Below, piece by piece: positions 16,106 to 25,298 of a DNA stretch of 46,423 nt (position 1 is the stretch's first letter; every line of letters starts with the position of its first letter). Position numbers and translations under genes: made by a program. The notes under the pieces were generated by a model. The model saw nothing but the letters and a program-made list of their open reading frames with translations, ran no database searches and was not told where the DNA came from. This DNA is from an uncultured Lachnospiraceae bacterium (GTDB taxonomy: Bacteria; Bacillota; Clostridia; Lachnospirales; Lachnospiraceae), in NCBI GenBank assembly GCA_944380095.1, contig CALWGP010000007.1, positions 1 through 46,423 on the forward strand, in the 5' to 3' direction.

Positions 16106-17254
16106 CTAAACGTCCTTTAGCCGGATCCCCCTGGCCACGCTCATCACAAGCCCCATTTCAATGAGCAAAAACAGCACGGAAGTGCCCCCGTAACTGATAA
16201 AGGGCAGGGAAATCCCCGTATTGGGAATGGTGTTGGTAACCACGGCGATATTTAAAATCACCTGGATGGCAATATGGCCCATCACGCCCACCACCAAAAG
16301 GGCGCCGAACAGATCCGGCGCGTTGTTGGCGATTACCATAAAGCGCCAGATCAGCAGGATAAAAATCAGGATCACCGCAATGGCCCCAAACAGCCCAAGC
16401 TCTTCGCAGATCACGGCGAAAATCATATCGTTTTGCTCCTCCGGAAGATAGCCCAGCTTCTGCATGCTCTGCCCCAGTCCTTTTCCGAAAATGCCCCCGG
16501 ACCCAATGGCATACAGCGCCTGCAGGGTCTGGAATCCCTTATCGGAAGGGTCCGATTCCGGGTCCAGCCAGGCTAAGATACGGGCGCTTCGAAATCCCAT
16601 GCCTTCCGTATCCCCGGCATTTGCAATCAGAAATACAATCAGGGCCGCTCCCGCAGCGCCGATGATCCCGATAATGACAAACCGCTTGTAGTCCGGGCTC
16701 GCCACAAAGAGCATCAGCCCCGCGATTCCGAAAATGATAATGGCGGAGCTTAGGTTATCCGTCACCTTCCACACCAGGCCCGAAACCAGGCCGGCCAGGG
16801 CAAGGATCATGCAAAATCCCTTCATGCTCCTGACCTTCCTGCCGATCTTGCAGATCAGGCTGGCCAGAAAAAGGATCATGGCCAGCTTTGCGATCTCCGC
16901 CGGCTGTACGGAAACCCCCAGGTCCAGCCATCTTCTGGCGCCGTTTGCCTCATATCCCAAAGGGGTCATCACCAGCAGGATTAAGAGGATGGACACCACA
17001 TAGCCCAGCACCGCAAAGTGCTCCCAGAAATGGTAGGGGATTCTGGAAACCACCAGCATGACCACGATCCCCAGCCCCGCTGCGGTGGCCTGATGCACCA
17101 GATAATACATTTCATTGTCCATCTGCTGGGACGCCCCGTAAGCGCTGGCCGAATAAATCATCACCAGCCCGAATCCCACCAAAAACAGGATGATGAACAG
17201 AAGGCTGTAATCAAAATAGTATTCGTTTTTATTCCTGCCTCTTCGTCCCGCCAC
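16106..17254 (-). CDS. ftsW: SEDS peptidoglycan glycosyltransferase FtsW/SpoVE
   Basis: About 382 residues, polytopic membrane protein of the SEDS family that polymerises lipid II with a partner PBP. Seen are MIYSASAYG in the first helix region, the motif SVQPAEIAKLAMI, the long loop with GYLPEEQNDMIFAV holding the essential Asp, and NTGISLPFISYGGTS. Its place between murD and murA corresponds to Bacillus spoVE, so it may act in septation, in sporulation, or in both. GTG at 17254 has the better spacing to AGGAG; TTG at 17257 is also possible. It follows murD after a few bases. Confidence 0.92.
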   Translation of the reverse strand: MAGRRGRNKNEYYFDYSLLFIILFLVGFGLVMIYSASAYGASQQMDNEMYYLVHQATAAGLGIVVMLVVSRIPYHFWEHFAVLGYVVSILLILLVMTPLGYEANGARRWLDLGVSVQPAEIAKLAMILFLASLICKIGRKVRSMKGFCMILALAGLVSGLVWKVTDNLSSAIIIFGIAGLMLFVASPDYKRFVIIGIIGAAGAALIVFLIANAGDTEGMGFRSARILAWLDPESDPSDKGFQTLQALYAIGSGGIFGKGLGQSMQKLGYLPEEQNDMIFAVICEELGLFGAIAVILIFILLIWRFMVIANNAPDLFGALLVVGVMGHIAIQVILNIAVVTNTIPNTGISLPFISYGGTSVLFLLIEMGLVMSVARGIRLKDV

Positions 17255-17258
17255 CAAA

Positions 17259-18620
17259 TCACTCCTCTAATCCATTGACATAGTCCTTAAACATCTTTCC
17301 CCTCACCTCGTAGTTGGGGAACATCCCCCAGCTGGCGCAGGCAGGGGACAAAAGGACCGCGTCCCCCGGCGACGCATGTTCGGTGCAGATTTGCAGCGCC
17401 TCCTGGAAGCTGTCCGCCAAAACCACGTTTTCCATGCCGTGGCGGCGGGCGCATTCCGCAATCTTCTCCCGGGTCTGCCCGATCAAAACCAGCAGTTTTA
17501 CCTTCCCGTCAAAGGCTTCGATCCACTCGTCGTACTCATTTCCCTTGTCATAACCGCCCCCGATCAGGACCGTAGGCCAGCGCATGGCACGGATTCCCCG
17601 GATAGCGGCGTCCGGATTGGTCCCCTTGGAATCGTTGTAATAGACCACGCCTCTTTTCTTTGCCACAAACTCGATCCTGTGCTCCACGGCCTTAAATGCC
17701 CTGACCGCATCCGTGATCTCGTCCATGGGCACGCCGAAGGATTCCGCAATGGCCATGGCCGCCATCACATTTTCATAATTATGTACGCCCAGAAGCTGCA
17801 TATCATGCACATTCAGCAGTTTTTCCTCTTTTTGGCCAAAGCTTTTGCAGATCCAGTCCCCGTCCAGGAAAAACCCTTCTTCCAGGCGGGATTTAGAAGA
17901 AAACCAGACGACTTTTGCCGGGCAGGCCGCAGCAAACTCCCTCAGTCTGGGATCCTCATAGTTGAGGACGCAGAAATCTTTTTCCGTCTGGTTTTTGGAA
18001 ATGGATTCCTTGACCGCGGCATAATTTTCCATGGTATGGTGCCGGTTCAGATGGTCCGGCGTGATATTTAAAACAGCGGATACACAGGGATGAAAGCCGT
18101 GCACCGTCTCCAGCTGGAAGCTGCTGATTTCCGCTACGGTCACGCTGTCTTTGGATGTTTCCATCGCTTTTTGCGTGTAAGCCGTCCCGATGTTTCCCAC
18201 CACGAAAACCTTGGGAAAATGCCGCTTCATAATCTCCCCCACCAATGCCGTGGTGGTGGTTTTCCCGTTGGTCCCCGTAATGGCGGCCACGCGGCCCTTT
18301 TCGCAGTTCCATGCCAGTTCCACCTCTCCCCATACCGGGATGCCGGCGTCATACAGTATGCTTAAAGCCGGGGAATCCACCGGGATGCCGGGGCTGACCA
18401 CCGCCAGATCCAGGCTCCGGATTTCTTCCTTGGGAAGGGCCTTTAAAAAAACCGGCACATCCGTTAAAAATTCCGCCGTTTTGCGCAGTCCTTCCACATC
18501 CAGATCCGGATTTTCGTCGAACAAAACCGGCTGCGCCCCCGCTTTCCACAAAAGCTGCGCCGCTCCCAGGCCGCTCTTTTTGCAGCCCGCCACCAGTACC
18601 TTTTTTCCTTTTAATTCCAT
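17259..18620 (-). CDS. murD: UDP-N-acetylmuramoylalanine--D-glutamate ligase
   Basis: 453-residue cytosolic Mur ligase that adds D-Glu to UDP-MurNAc-L-Ala. The N-terminal Rossmann domain starts LKGKKVLVAGCKKSG, the ATP loop is GTNGKTTTT, and later motifs include NITPDHLNRH and YNDSKGTNPDA. The ATG at 18620 follows GGAGGAAAGT. It starts about 35 bases after the mraY stop. Length matches the family. Confidence 0.96.
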   Translation of the reverse strand: MELKGKKVLVAGCKKSGLGAAQLLWKAGAQPVLFDENPDLDVEGLRKTAEFLTDVPVFLKALPKEEIRSLDLAVVSPGIPVDSPALSILYDAGIPVWGEVELAWNCEKGRVAAITGTNGKTTTTALVGEIMKRHFPKVFVVGNIGTAYTQKAMETSKDSVTVAEISSFQLETVHGFHPCVSAVLNITPDHLNRHHTMENYAAVKESISKNQTEKDFCVLNYEDPRLREFAAACPAKVVWFSSKSRLEEGFFLDGDWICKSFGQKEEKLLNVHDMQLLGVHNYENVMAAMAIAESFGVPMDEITDAVRAFKAVEHRIEFVAKKRGVVYYNDSKGTNPDAAIRGIRAMRWPTVLIGGGYDKGNEYDEWIEAFDGKVKLLVLIGQTREKIAECARRHGMENVVLADSFQEALQICTEHASPGDAVLLSPACASWGMFPNYEVRGKMFKDYVNGLEE

Positions 18621-18655
18621 ACTTTCCTCCATATCAAAACCCGTATGTTTATCGT

Positions 18656-19612
18656 TTAAATCCCGGCTAAGGCCATCAGGCACAAAAGGGCCGTCACAAT
18701 GGAAAATACGGCCACAACCCGTGTCTCCGACCACCCGCACAGTTCAAAGTGGTGATGCAGCGGCGCCATCTTAAAAATCCGGCGTCCGCCGCTGATTTTA
18801 TACCAGGATACCTGCAGGATCACGGACAGCACTTCTGCCAGATACACAAAGCCCACAATGGGGATAAACAGCGGAAGCTGCATCAGATATGCCGCCCCTG
18901 CCACAAAGCCTCCCAGCGCCAGGGAACCGGTATCCCCCATGAAAACGCTGGCGGGATGCACGTTAAACAAAAGGAACCCCATAAGGCCCCCTGCCACCGC
19001 GCAGGTCACAGGTTCGATCCCGCTCTTTGTCCCGATGGCAACCGCCGAAAAGAACACGGCCACCAGCGCCGTCACGCTGCCTGCCAGTCCGTCCAGCCCG
19101 TCCGTAAAGTTGGTCCCGTTCACCGTCCCGATCACCACAAAAAACAGGATCGGGAGGTTCCAGACGCCGAAATCCAGCGTCCTTCCTGGCAGAAACGGAA
19201 TTTTCATGGCCATGTCCGTTTCCGGGCTGCGGACCAGATACAGGGCAAATACCCCTGTCACCAGCAGCTGTCCCAGCAGTTTCTGCGCCGGCAAAAGTCC
19301 CATGGAACGCTTCAGTACCACTTTGATGTAGTCGTCGCAAAATCCCACCAGCCCAAACCCCAGCGTCAGAAACAAAACCGGAAGGATCTTTGGATATTCC
19401 TCCATAAAAAGCAGACAGGCCGCCGTCACCCCGGCCAAAAACAACAGGCCGCCCATGGTGGGAGTCCCGGTCTTTTTCAGATGGGACTTGGGTCCCTCGT
19501 CCCGGATTGTCTGCCCGATTTTCAGTCTCCGTAAAAAAGGAATGACAACCGGTCCCAAAAGCGCGCTTACGCCAAAGGAAATCAGAACCGGCCATAGGAT
19601 CGATGTCAGCAT
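18656..19612 (-). CDS. mraY: Phospho-N-acetylmuramoyl-pentapeptide transferase
   Basis: 318-residue integral membrane enzyme that moves phospho-MurNAc-pentapeptide to undecaprenyl phosphate, making lipid I. Diagnostic stretches are SHLKKTGTPTMGG, the Asp-rich loop FCDDYIK, NFTDGLDGLAGS and the His cluster PLHHHFE near the end. The start at 19612 (MLTSILWPV) fits the family. The ribosome site is weak; an alternative TTG lies 33 bases upstream and would overlap the upstream gene slightly. Confidence 0.95.
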   Translation of the reverse strand: MLTSILWPVLISFGVSALLGPVVIPFLRRLKIGQTIRDEGPKSHLKKTGTPTMGGLLFLAGVTAACLLFMEEYPKILPVLFLTLGFGLVGFCDDYIKVVLKRSMGLLPAQKLLGQLLVTGVFALYLVRSPETDMAMKIPFLPGRTLDFGVWNLPILFFVVIGTVNGTNFTDGLDGLAGSVTALVAVFFSAVAIGTKSGIEPVTCAVAGGLMGFLLFNVHPASVFMGDTGSLALGGFVAGAAYLMQLPLFIPIVGFVYLAEVLSVILQVSWYKISGGRRIFKMAPLHHHFELCGWSETRVVAVFSIVTALLCLMALAGI

Positions 19613-19641
19613 TTTCCCGTCTCGTTCCTTTCCGAACACAG

Positions 19642-21372
19642 TCAAGTTTTATTATACTCTTTTTCCTCCAAATACGGAAGAATGTTTTCAAAAAGCTGTC
19701 GTATTACCGGCGCCGCCACCTGGCCGCCGTAATAGACCCCCTTGGGGTTGCGGATAATGCACAGGGCCAGCACTTTCGGATCTTCGGCGAGCGCAAATCC
19801 CAGGAAGGACGAAATATACTTTCCCGTGCCCCTGGGGAGGGTTTCGCTGGTGGCGGTTTTGCCCCCTACCCGGTAGCCTTCCACCCTGCCGTTTTGTCCG
19901 CCCCCGTTTTCCACCACCTGGAACAGGATTTCCCGCATCCTTGCGCTGGTGTCCTCGGAAACAATCCCTTTTTCCACGGGCCAGGCAAAGGTATGGGTCA
20001 CTTTCCCTTCCTGGTCCAGGGTTTTTAGGCCGAAATGGGGCGTGACCCGCTTCCCTCCGTTGATCAGGGAAGAAACCGTGGTTGCCAGCTGGATGGGCGT
20101 AATCTGGAAAGACTGGCCAAAGGAAACCGTAGCCAGTTCCACCGGTCCCATATCCTCCTTTTTGTGCATAATGGTCCCGGCTTCCCCGGGCAGATCCACC
20201 CCCGTCTTTTTTTTGAGCCCGAACTGCTCAAAATAGTGATAGTAGCGGTCCACGCCCAGCCGAAGTCCCACCGTGACAAAGACCGGGTTACAAGAATTCA
20301 TGGTCCCCTGGACAAAGGTTTCCGTCCCGTGTCCCTGTACTTTTGCACACCGGATTTTCCTGCCCTCCACCACGATATAACCGGGACACTGAAACGTATC
20401 CCCTTCCGTTACCACCCCTTCTTCCAGGGCCGCGGACGCCGTGATAATTTTAAAGGCGGACCCCGGTTCATAAGTATCGCTGATGCAGGCGTTTCGCCAC
20501 ATCCGGTTTAACAGTTCCTGCTGCTGTTCCTGCGTGACCGCCCCCGTTTCCTCCGGCAGGGTGAAGGGGTCGTTTAAATCGTATTCCGGTACGTCGGCCA
20601 GCGCCAGGATCTCCCCGTTGTCCGGCCGCATGACCAGGATGGACACGCTGTCCGCCTCTTTTGCCTTTTTTACCTGTTCGGCCAGCTGCGTGGCATATTG
20701 CTGGATATTTCTGTCCAGGCTGATACACAGATCGTCCCCGCTGACCGGTTCCACCCGCTTTTCCCCTTCGCCTTCCACCCTGACGCCCCTGGCGTCCGTG
20801 GTTTCCAGGATCAGGCCGGGCTCCCCTTCCAGCCAGGATTCATAATAGGATTCCAGCGCCAGAATCCCCTGGTTATCGGCTCCCGTAAATCCCAGCACCT
20901 TGGAAGCCAGGTCCGACCATGGATAATAGCGCTTATAATCCTCGTCCACCTTGACCCCGTCCAATCCGTAAGCCCGGATGGCGTCCCCCGTTTCTTTCTC
21001 CACGTTGCTTTTGATTTTTTCAATGGAGGATACTTTTTCCACCCTTTTTCGGACGTCTTCTTCCTCCATCCCAAGCTCTTTGGACAACACGGCGATCACT
21101 TCTTCCGGCTCCTGTATCTGGCTGTGGATAACGGAAATGGTACAGACCGTCCGGTTGTCCGCCAGCACTTCCCCGTTGCGGTCCAGAATCCTCCCCCTGC
21201 GGGCCTTGATCTTCCTCTCCCGCTGGTGCAAGTCCTCCGCCATTTCCGTATAATGCTGGGAACGAAAGACCATCAGGTAAACCACCCTGGCCGTCAGGCC
21301 GCAAAACAGGACCAGGCAGAGGAAGAAAAAGGTTACGATCTTCCTGCGGTGAAAGGTTTTGCTCTTTTCCAT
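19642..21372 (-). CDS. spoVD: SpoVD-like class B penicillin-binding protein
   Basis: 576-residue membrane-anchored transpeptidase, second of two PBPs in the cluster, at the place of Bacillus spoVD. A membrane helix lies at about 12-34, then the class B dimerisation domain, then the transpeptidase domain with SAFK at 305-308 and SCN at 360-362. The third motif reads KTA (505-507) instead of KTG. No PASTA domain follows; Bacillus SpoVD (about 645 residues) has one. The ATG at 21372 is preferred over an in-frame ATG at 21384 because GAGG lies at the right distance. That ribosome site sits in a perfect hairpin. Its sporulation role is inferred from position. Confidence 0.88.
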   Translation of the reverse strand: MEKSKTFHRRKIVTFFFLCLVLFCGLTARVVYLMVFRSQHYTEMAEDLHQRERKIKARRGRILDRNGEVLADNRTVCTISVIHSQIQEPEEVIAVLSKELGMEEEDVRKRVEKVSSIEKIKSNVEKETGDAIRAYGLDGVKVDEDYKRYYPWSDLASKVLGFTGADNQGILALESYYESWLEGEPGLILETTDARGVRVEGEGEKRVEPVSGDDLCISLDRNIQQYATQLAEQVKKAKEADSVSILVMRPDNGEILALADVPEYDLNDPFTLPEETGAVTQEQQQELLNRMWRNACISDTYEPGSAFKIITASAALEEGVVTEGDTFQCPGYIVVEGRKIRCAKVQGHGTETFVQGTMNSCNPVFVTVGLRLGVDRYYHYFEQFGLKKKTGVDLPGEAGTIMHKKEDMGPVELATVSFGQSFQITPIQLATTVSSLINGGKRVTPHFGLKTLDQEGKVTHTFAWPVEKGIVSEDTSARMREILFQVVENGGGQNGRVEGYRVGGKTATSETLPRGTGKYISSFLGFALAEDPKVLALCIIRNPKGVYYGGQVAAPVIRQLFENILPYLEEKEYNKT

Positions 21373-21376
21373 AAAA

Positions 21377-21426
21377 AACCTCATAGGCCGGTTATTGTTA
21401 CAATTTATTAACCGGCCTATGAGGTT
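21377..21426 (-). terminator. Perfect 18-bp hairpin between the two PBP genes, enclosing the downstream ribosome site
   Basis: Arms 21377-21394 and 21409-21426 are exact reverse complements with a 14-base loop. On the minus strand the stem begins three bases after the stop of the upstream PBP gene, runs into six T residues, and the next gene's ATG follows at once. It looks like a strong intrinsic terminator whose descending arm also carries the GAGG of the SpoVD-like gene. Confidence 0.85.
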
Positions 21427-21429
21427 ATG

Positions 21430-23808
21430 CTATTCTTCCCCGGCCCCTGCTTCCTGATTGTCCAAAGCGTCGGTATCCGTCCCTTCTGCCGGTGCAGCGG
21501 TCCCTCCAAGGATGGGGGAAACCGGCGTTTCATAGCCCTCGTCTTCCGGCGTAATGGGCTGGCCGGTGTCAGGATCGATCACCCGGCCTTCTTCATTGAC
21601 ATAGGGATTTTCTTCCTCTCCCGTGCTTTCTGCAGCGTCTTCCCCGGTCTGTTCCCCGGATTCGTCTTCCCCGGCCTGTGGCGTTTCCCCGCCCGGTGCC
21701 TCCGTTGTCTCCTGGCCTTCCTGGGGCTGCGCTGCATCGTTGCCGGATACCGAGTCCGCATCGTTCCCGCTTACGCTGCCTTCCAGCTGCTGGCGGATTT
21801 CAATCTGCAGCTCATTGAGGATTTCCTGATCGTCTTCCGTCAGGGGTTCTGTCATAAATATGTTCAGATAAGGCAGTACCTCGCAGAAAATATTGCGCGC
21901 AATCAGCGCCGCTTTCCCCGTTTCCAGGTCCTGGTTCTGGGAGTTTGGCCTGTTTAGCACCACGTAAACCGCGATCTGCGGGTCGTCCGCAGGCGCATAG
22001 CCCAGAAAGGATACCACATACTCATCCTTCTCACGGGTGCCCTGTTCGGATACCGTCTCCGCCGTACCGGTCTTGCCGCCGATGCGGTACCCCGGCGTCC
22101 TGGCCCTCCAGCCCGTCCCGTTTTCCCCGTAAATAACCTGTTCGCAGTACTCCCGGACTTTCGTAGATGTTTCCGCGGAAATCACCTGCTTTAATACCCT
22201 GGGCTCGATGTTTTCCACCACGGAACCGTCGGAAGCGGTAATTTTGCTTACCATATGGGGTTCATAGTAATATCCCCCGTTGATCAGGGAACAAAATCCC
22301 GTGATCATCTGGATCATGGTCACGTTAAAGCCCTGTCCGAAACTGGAAGTGGCAAGTTCCGTAGGCCCCATGGTATTTTCGTTAAAGACCAGGGAGGCGG
22401 TCCTTGCTTCCCCCGCCAGGTCAATGTTGGTTTTGAGTCCGAAATTGAACTCTTCCATATATTTTAGGAATTCATCTTTGCCGATCACCTGCGCCATCCG
22501 GATCAGGGCGACGTTGCAGGACCGTTCGATGGATTCGCCGATGGACAGCCATCCTTCCGCCCCGCTTAAATAGTTATGGCAGCGGATATTGTAGCCGCCC
22601 ACCTGGATTACCCCTGTACATTCAAACGTTTCGTTGCCTTTCAGCTGCCCGTCCTCCAGCCCCATGGCCGCAACAAAGGGTTTCATGGTGGAACCAGGCT
22701 CATAGGTACTGCTGATGCAGTAATTTTTCCAAAGGGCGTTTAAGTTCTGCAAAAGCAGGTCGTTGTCCTCTTCCATGGAAGCCGCGATTTCAGCCGTAAT
22801 TACCGTGTCCGTGCTGTTTCCGCTGACGTCGATCATCTTGGTTCCGATCAGGGGTTCGGGATTCCTTGTATCGTTGAGGTCGTAAAACGGGTAACTTGCC
22901 ATGGCCAGCACATTGCCGGTATTCACTTCCATTACAATGCAGGCGGCGTCCCAGGCGCCGTTTCCCTCCCGGGCCACGTTCTGATTTTCCTCGTTGTACT
23001 GTTTTAGGTATTTTTCCACAATCCCCTGGATGGTAGCGTCAATGGTGGAATAAATGCTGTAGCCGTCCACGGCGGCCCGGGTCGTGCGCTGCAGGTTTTC
23101 GTCCGTATCCAGGTATCCGTACTGTCTGCCGTTGACGCCGCTTAAGATATCGTTATAGTACTCTTCCAGCCCGTACAGGCCCACCCCGTCCGACCGGGTA
23201 AAGCCGATCACATCGCAGGCCAGCGTATCGTTGGGATATACCCTTTTATAGCTCTCTTCAAACCAGATCCCCTGGATATTGGCGGATTCCTCCGTCCTTT
23301 CCGGATCTTCCATCATCTCCTGATAGGCGCTGATCTCGTCCCAGGTCATCTGCTTTTTGAGCACATAATATTGGGAAGAGGGGTTTTCTTTCGCATAATC
23401 CCTAACTTCGGCCGTATCTACGCCGAAATAGTCGGAAAGGGCCTGGATGGTAGGTTCCACATACTCTTCTTTTGCATTCATCTGCTTACAGTCTAAGACC
23501 AGGTCGTACACCTTTTCGCTGACCGCCAGCTTCGTCCCCTTGCTGTCCAGGATTTCCCCCCGCTTATAGGGGATGGTCTTGCTGGAATACTGCTGCTGGG
23601 AAAGCACCTGTTTTTCGTAGCTTTCCCCCTTATCCCGGTTAATCAGGATCAACCGGGCGCTTAATCCGGCAAAAGCCAGCAGCACCATTAAAAACAGCAC
23701 CACCAGCTTCCTCTGCATCTTCGTTGTAAATTTATTCCGGCCCATGTCGCGACCCGGTGCGCTTTTCCCCGGCCGGTTCTGTCTTCCGTTATCGTATCTT
23801 CTATCCAA
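21430..23808 (-). CDS. ftsI: Septal class B penicillin-binding protein FtsI/PbpB type
   Basis: 792-residue division transpeptidase. There is a basic N-terminus, a membrane helix at about 34-57 and a dimerisation domain. The active-site triad is complete: STMK 373-376, SCN 430-432, KTG 579-581. After residue about 656 comes an unusual extracellular tail of roughly 136 residues, acidic and rich in Gly, Glu, Ala, Pro and Thr, with the peptide SVSGND twice (678-683, 686-691). No PASTA domain is seen. The start is TTG at 23808 with AGGTG about 7 bases ahead; the next Met (23745) has no ribosome site. It follows ftsL by 14 bases. Confidence 0.9.
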   Translation of the reverse strand: MDRRYDNGRQNRPGKSAPGRDMGRNKFTTKMQRKLVVLFLMVLLAFAGLSARLILINRDKGESYEKQVLSQQQYSSKTIPYKRGEILDSKGTKLAVSEKVYDLVLDCKQMNAKEEYVEPTIQALSDYFGVDTAEVRDYAKENPSSQYYVLKKQMTWDEISAYQEMMEDPERTEESANIQGIWFEESYKRVYPNDTLACDVIGFTRSDGVGLYGLEEYYNDILSGVNGRQYGYLDTDENLQRTTRAAVDGYSIYSTIDATIQGIVEKYLKQYNEENQNVAREGNGAWDAACIVMEVNTGNVLAMASYPFYDLNDTRNPEPLIGTKMIDVSGNSTDTVITAEIAASMEEDNDLLLQNLNALWKNYCISSTYEPGSTMKPFVAAMGLEDGQLKGNETFECTGVIQVGGYNIRCHNYLSGAEGWLSIGESIERSCNVALIRMAQVIGKDEFLKYMEEFNFGLKTNIDLAGEARTASLVFNENTMGPTELATSSFGQGFNVTMIQMITGFCSLINGGYYYEPHMVSKITASDGSVVENIEPRVLKQVISAETSTKVREYCEQVIYGENGTGWRARTPGYRIGGKTGTAETVSEQGTREKDEYVVSFLGYAPADDPQIAVYVVLNRPNSQNQDLETGKAALIARNIFCEVLPYLNIFMTEPLTEDDQEILNELQIEIRQQLEGSVSGNDADSVSGNDAAQPQEGQETTEAPGGETPQAGEDESGEQTGEDAAESTGEEENPYVNEEGRVIDPDTGQPITPEDEGYETPVSPILGGTAAPAEGTDTDALDNQEAGAGEE

Positions 23809-23822
23809 ATCCTGACACCTGC

Positions 23823-24305
23823 CTACTGTTCGATATCCGCGTACTGTCTCACATAGTCGCTGCCTTCGCTGGGGATCTCAACGATCTGTCCTTCCCCTGC
23901 GTAGGTCATTCCCAGCTCCGTAATGGCGATCCTGCGGATTTCCTCCAGGTCAATGGATGTCTCGATACGGCTTAAAGCCTCGTCGTTTTCCGTCTTTAAG
24001 GCGTTTAATTCGCTTTCCTTTGCCGCCACTGCCTTGACGCTGGTGGTGATGGAAGATTCCATCTGGATGTAATGAATCAGGACAAACCCCGTCACTGCCA
24101 TGGCCATGGTCAAAAACAGCACATAGGCAAAATTCATATGGCGGGCGCGTTCCCTGTTTTTGCGGGTCGTATGGCTCAGCTGCTTTTTGGGCGCATCCAG
24201 CTGTCTTCTGATGTCTTCTCTCCTGACGGCAGTTCCCTGTACATATCTGCTTCCGGAAACGGATGCAGGATACTGTCTTCTGCCTGTAGTTCTTCCTGTT
24301 GCCAT
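23823..24305 (-). CDS. ftsL: Cell division protein FtsL
   Basis: 160-residue bitopic protein with a long basic cytoplasmic N-terminus, one membrane helix at about 58-80, and an extracellular coiled coil from about 85 to 115, then SIDLEEIRRIAITELGM, as FtsL/DivIC-type proteins have. Sequence identity in this family is low, so the call rests on topology and on its place between rsmH and ftsI, where ftsL is found across Firmicutes. GGGGGAA precedes the ATG. Confidence 0.85.
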   Translation of the reverse strand: MATGRTTGRRQYPASVSGSRYVQGTAVRREDIRRQLDAPKKQLSHTTRKNRERARHMNFAYVLFLTMAMAVTGFVLIHYIQMESSITTSVKAVAAKESELNALKTENDEALSRIETSIDLEEIRRIAITELGMTYAGEGQIVEIPSEGSDYVRQYADIEQ

Positions 24306-24330
24306 AACGGTTCCCCCTTTAATCTAGGTT

Positions 24331-25275
24331 TCAGTCTGCCTTGCCGGCTTTTTCAAAAATGCGCAGCTTCGCGCTTTTGGAACGGGGATTTTCCTCCTGT
24401 TCCTTTTGGGAAGGAAGGATGGGCTTTCTGGTAATCACTGTCCCCCTGCTCTTTTTCCCGCAGACGCAGACCGGAAATTCCGGCGGACAGGTGCACGGAT
24501 TTTCATTCCTGCGGAAAGCTGCTTTTACGATCCTGTCCTCCAGCGAATGGAAGGTGATGATACACAGCCTTCCCTGCGGATTCAGCAGGCCGATAAGCTC
24601 GTCCAAAGAATTTTCCAGCACCTCCAGCTCCCTGTTGCAGGCGATCCGGACCGCCTGAAACGTGCGCTTGGCGGGATGTCCTCCCTTTTCCCGCATCTTC
24701 GCCGGTATCGCCCCTTTGATGATCTCTGCGAGTTCACCCGTAGTCTCCACCGGCTTTTTCTGCCTGTACGCAGCAATATGTTTTGCGATGTTTTTTGCGA
24801 ATTTATCTTCTCCGTAATCCCGGATGATCCGGTACAGCTCCATCTCGGAATATTCGTTGACAATGGTCCTGGCCGTCAGCGTCTGCCTCTGGTCCATCCT
24901 CATATCCAGCGGGGCGTCGTTCTGATAGGAAAATCCCCGTTCCCCGTTATCCAGCTGATAGGAGGAAACGCCCAGATCCAGCAGGATCCCGTCTGCCCCC
25001 GGCACGCCCAGGTCCGCCAGCACAGCGGGCATATTGCAGTAGTTGCTGCGCACCAGCGTCACCCTGCCCTGCCAGGGGGTAAGCCGCTCTTTTGCCGCGG
25101 CGATGGCGTCCGCGTCCTGGTCAATCCCGATCAGGCGGCCGCCGGAAAGCTGGCAGGCGATCCGGCTGGAATGGCCTGCACCCCCCAGGGTGCCGTCCAC
25201 ATAAATCCCGTCCGGCCTGATCCGCAATCCTTCAATTGTCTCTTCCAGCAAAACGGAGGTATGCGAAAATTCCAT
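24331..25275 (-). CDS. rsmH: 16S rRNA (cytosine1402-N4)-methyltransferase
   Basis: 314-residue SAM-dependent enzyme methylating C1402 of 16S rRNA. It starts [17 protein letters not shown]; other family stretches are [42 protein letters not shown], written here only as recognisable pieces such as LGVSSYQLD and PLDMRMD, and [12 protein letters not shown] near the end. Located second in the dcw cluster after mraZ, as usual. Confidence 0.97.
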   Translation of the reverse strand: MEFSHTSVLLEETIEGLRIRPDGIYVDGTLGGAGHSSRIACQLSGGRLIGIDQDADAIAAAKERLTPWQGRVTLVRSNYCNMPAVLADLGVPGADGILLDLGVSSYQLDNGERGFSYQNDAPLDMRMDQRQTLTARTIVNEYSEMELYRIIRDYGEDKFAKNIAKHIAAYRQKKPVETTGELAEIIKGAIPAKMREKGGHPAKRTFQAVRIACNRELEVLENSLDELIGLLNPQGRLCIITFHSLEDRIVKAAFRRNENPCTCPPEFPVCVCGKKSRGTVITRKPILPSQKEQEENPRSKSAKLRIFEKAGKAD

Positions 25276-25298
25276 AAGTTCCTCTTAAAAAGTTCCCT

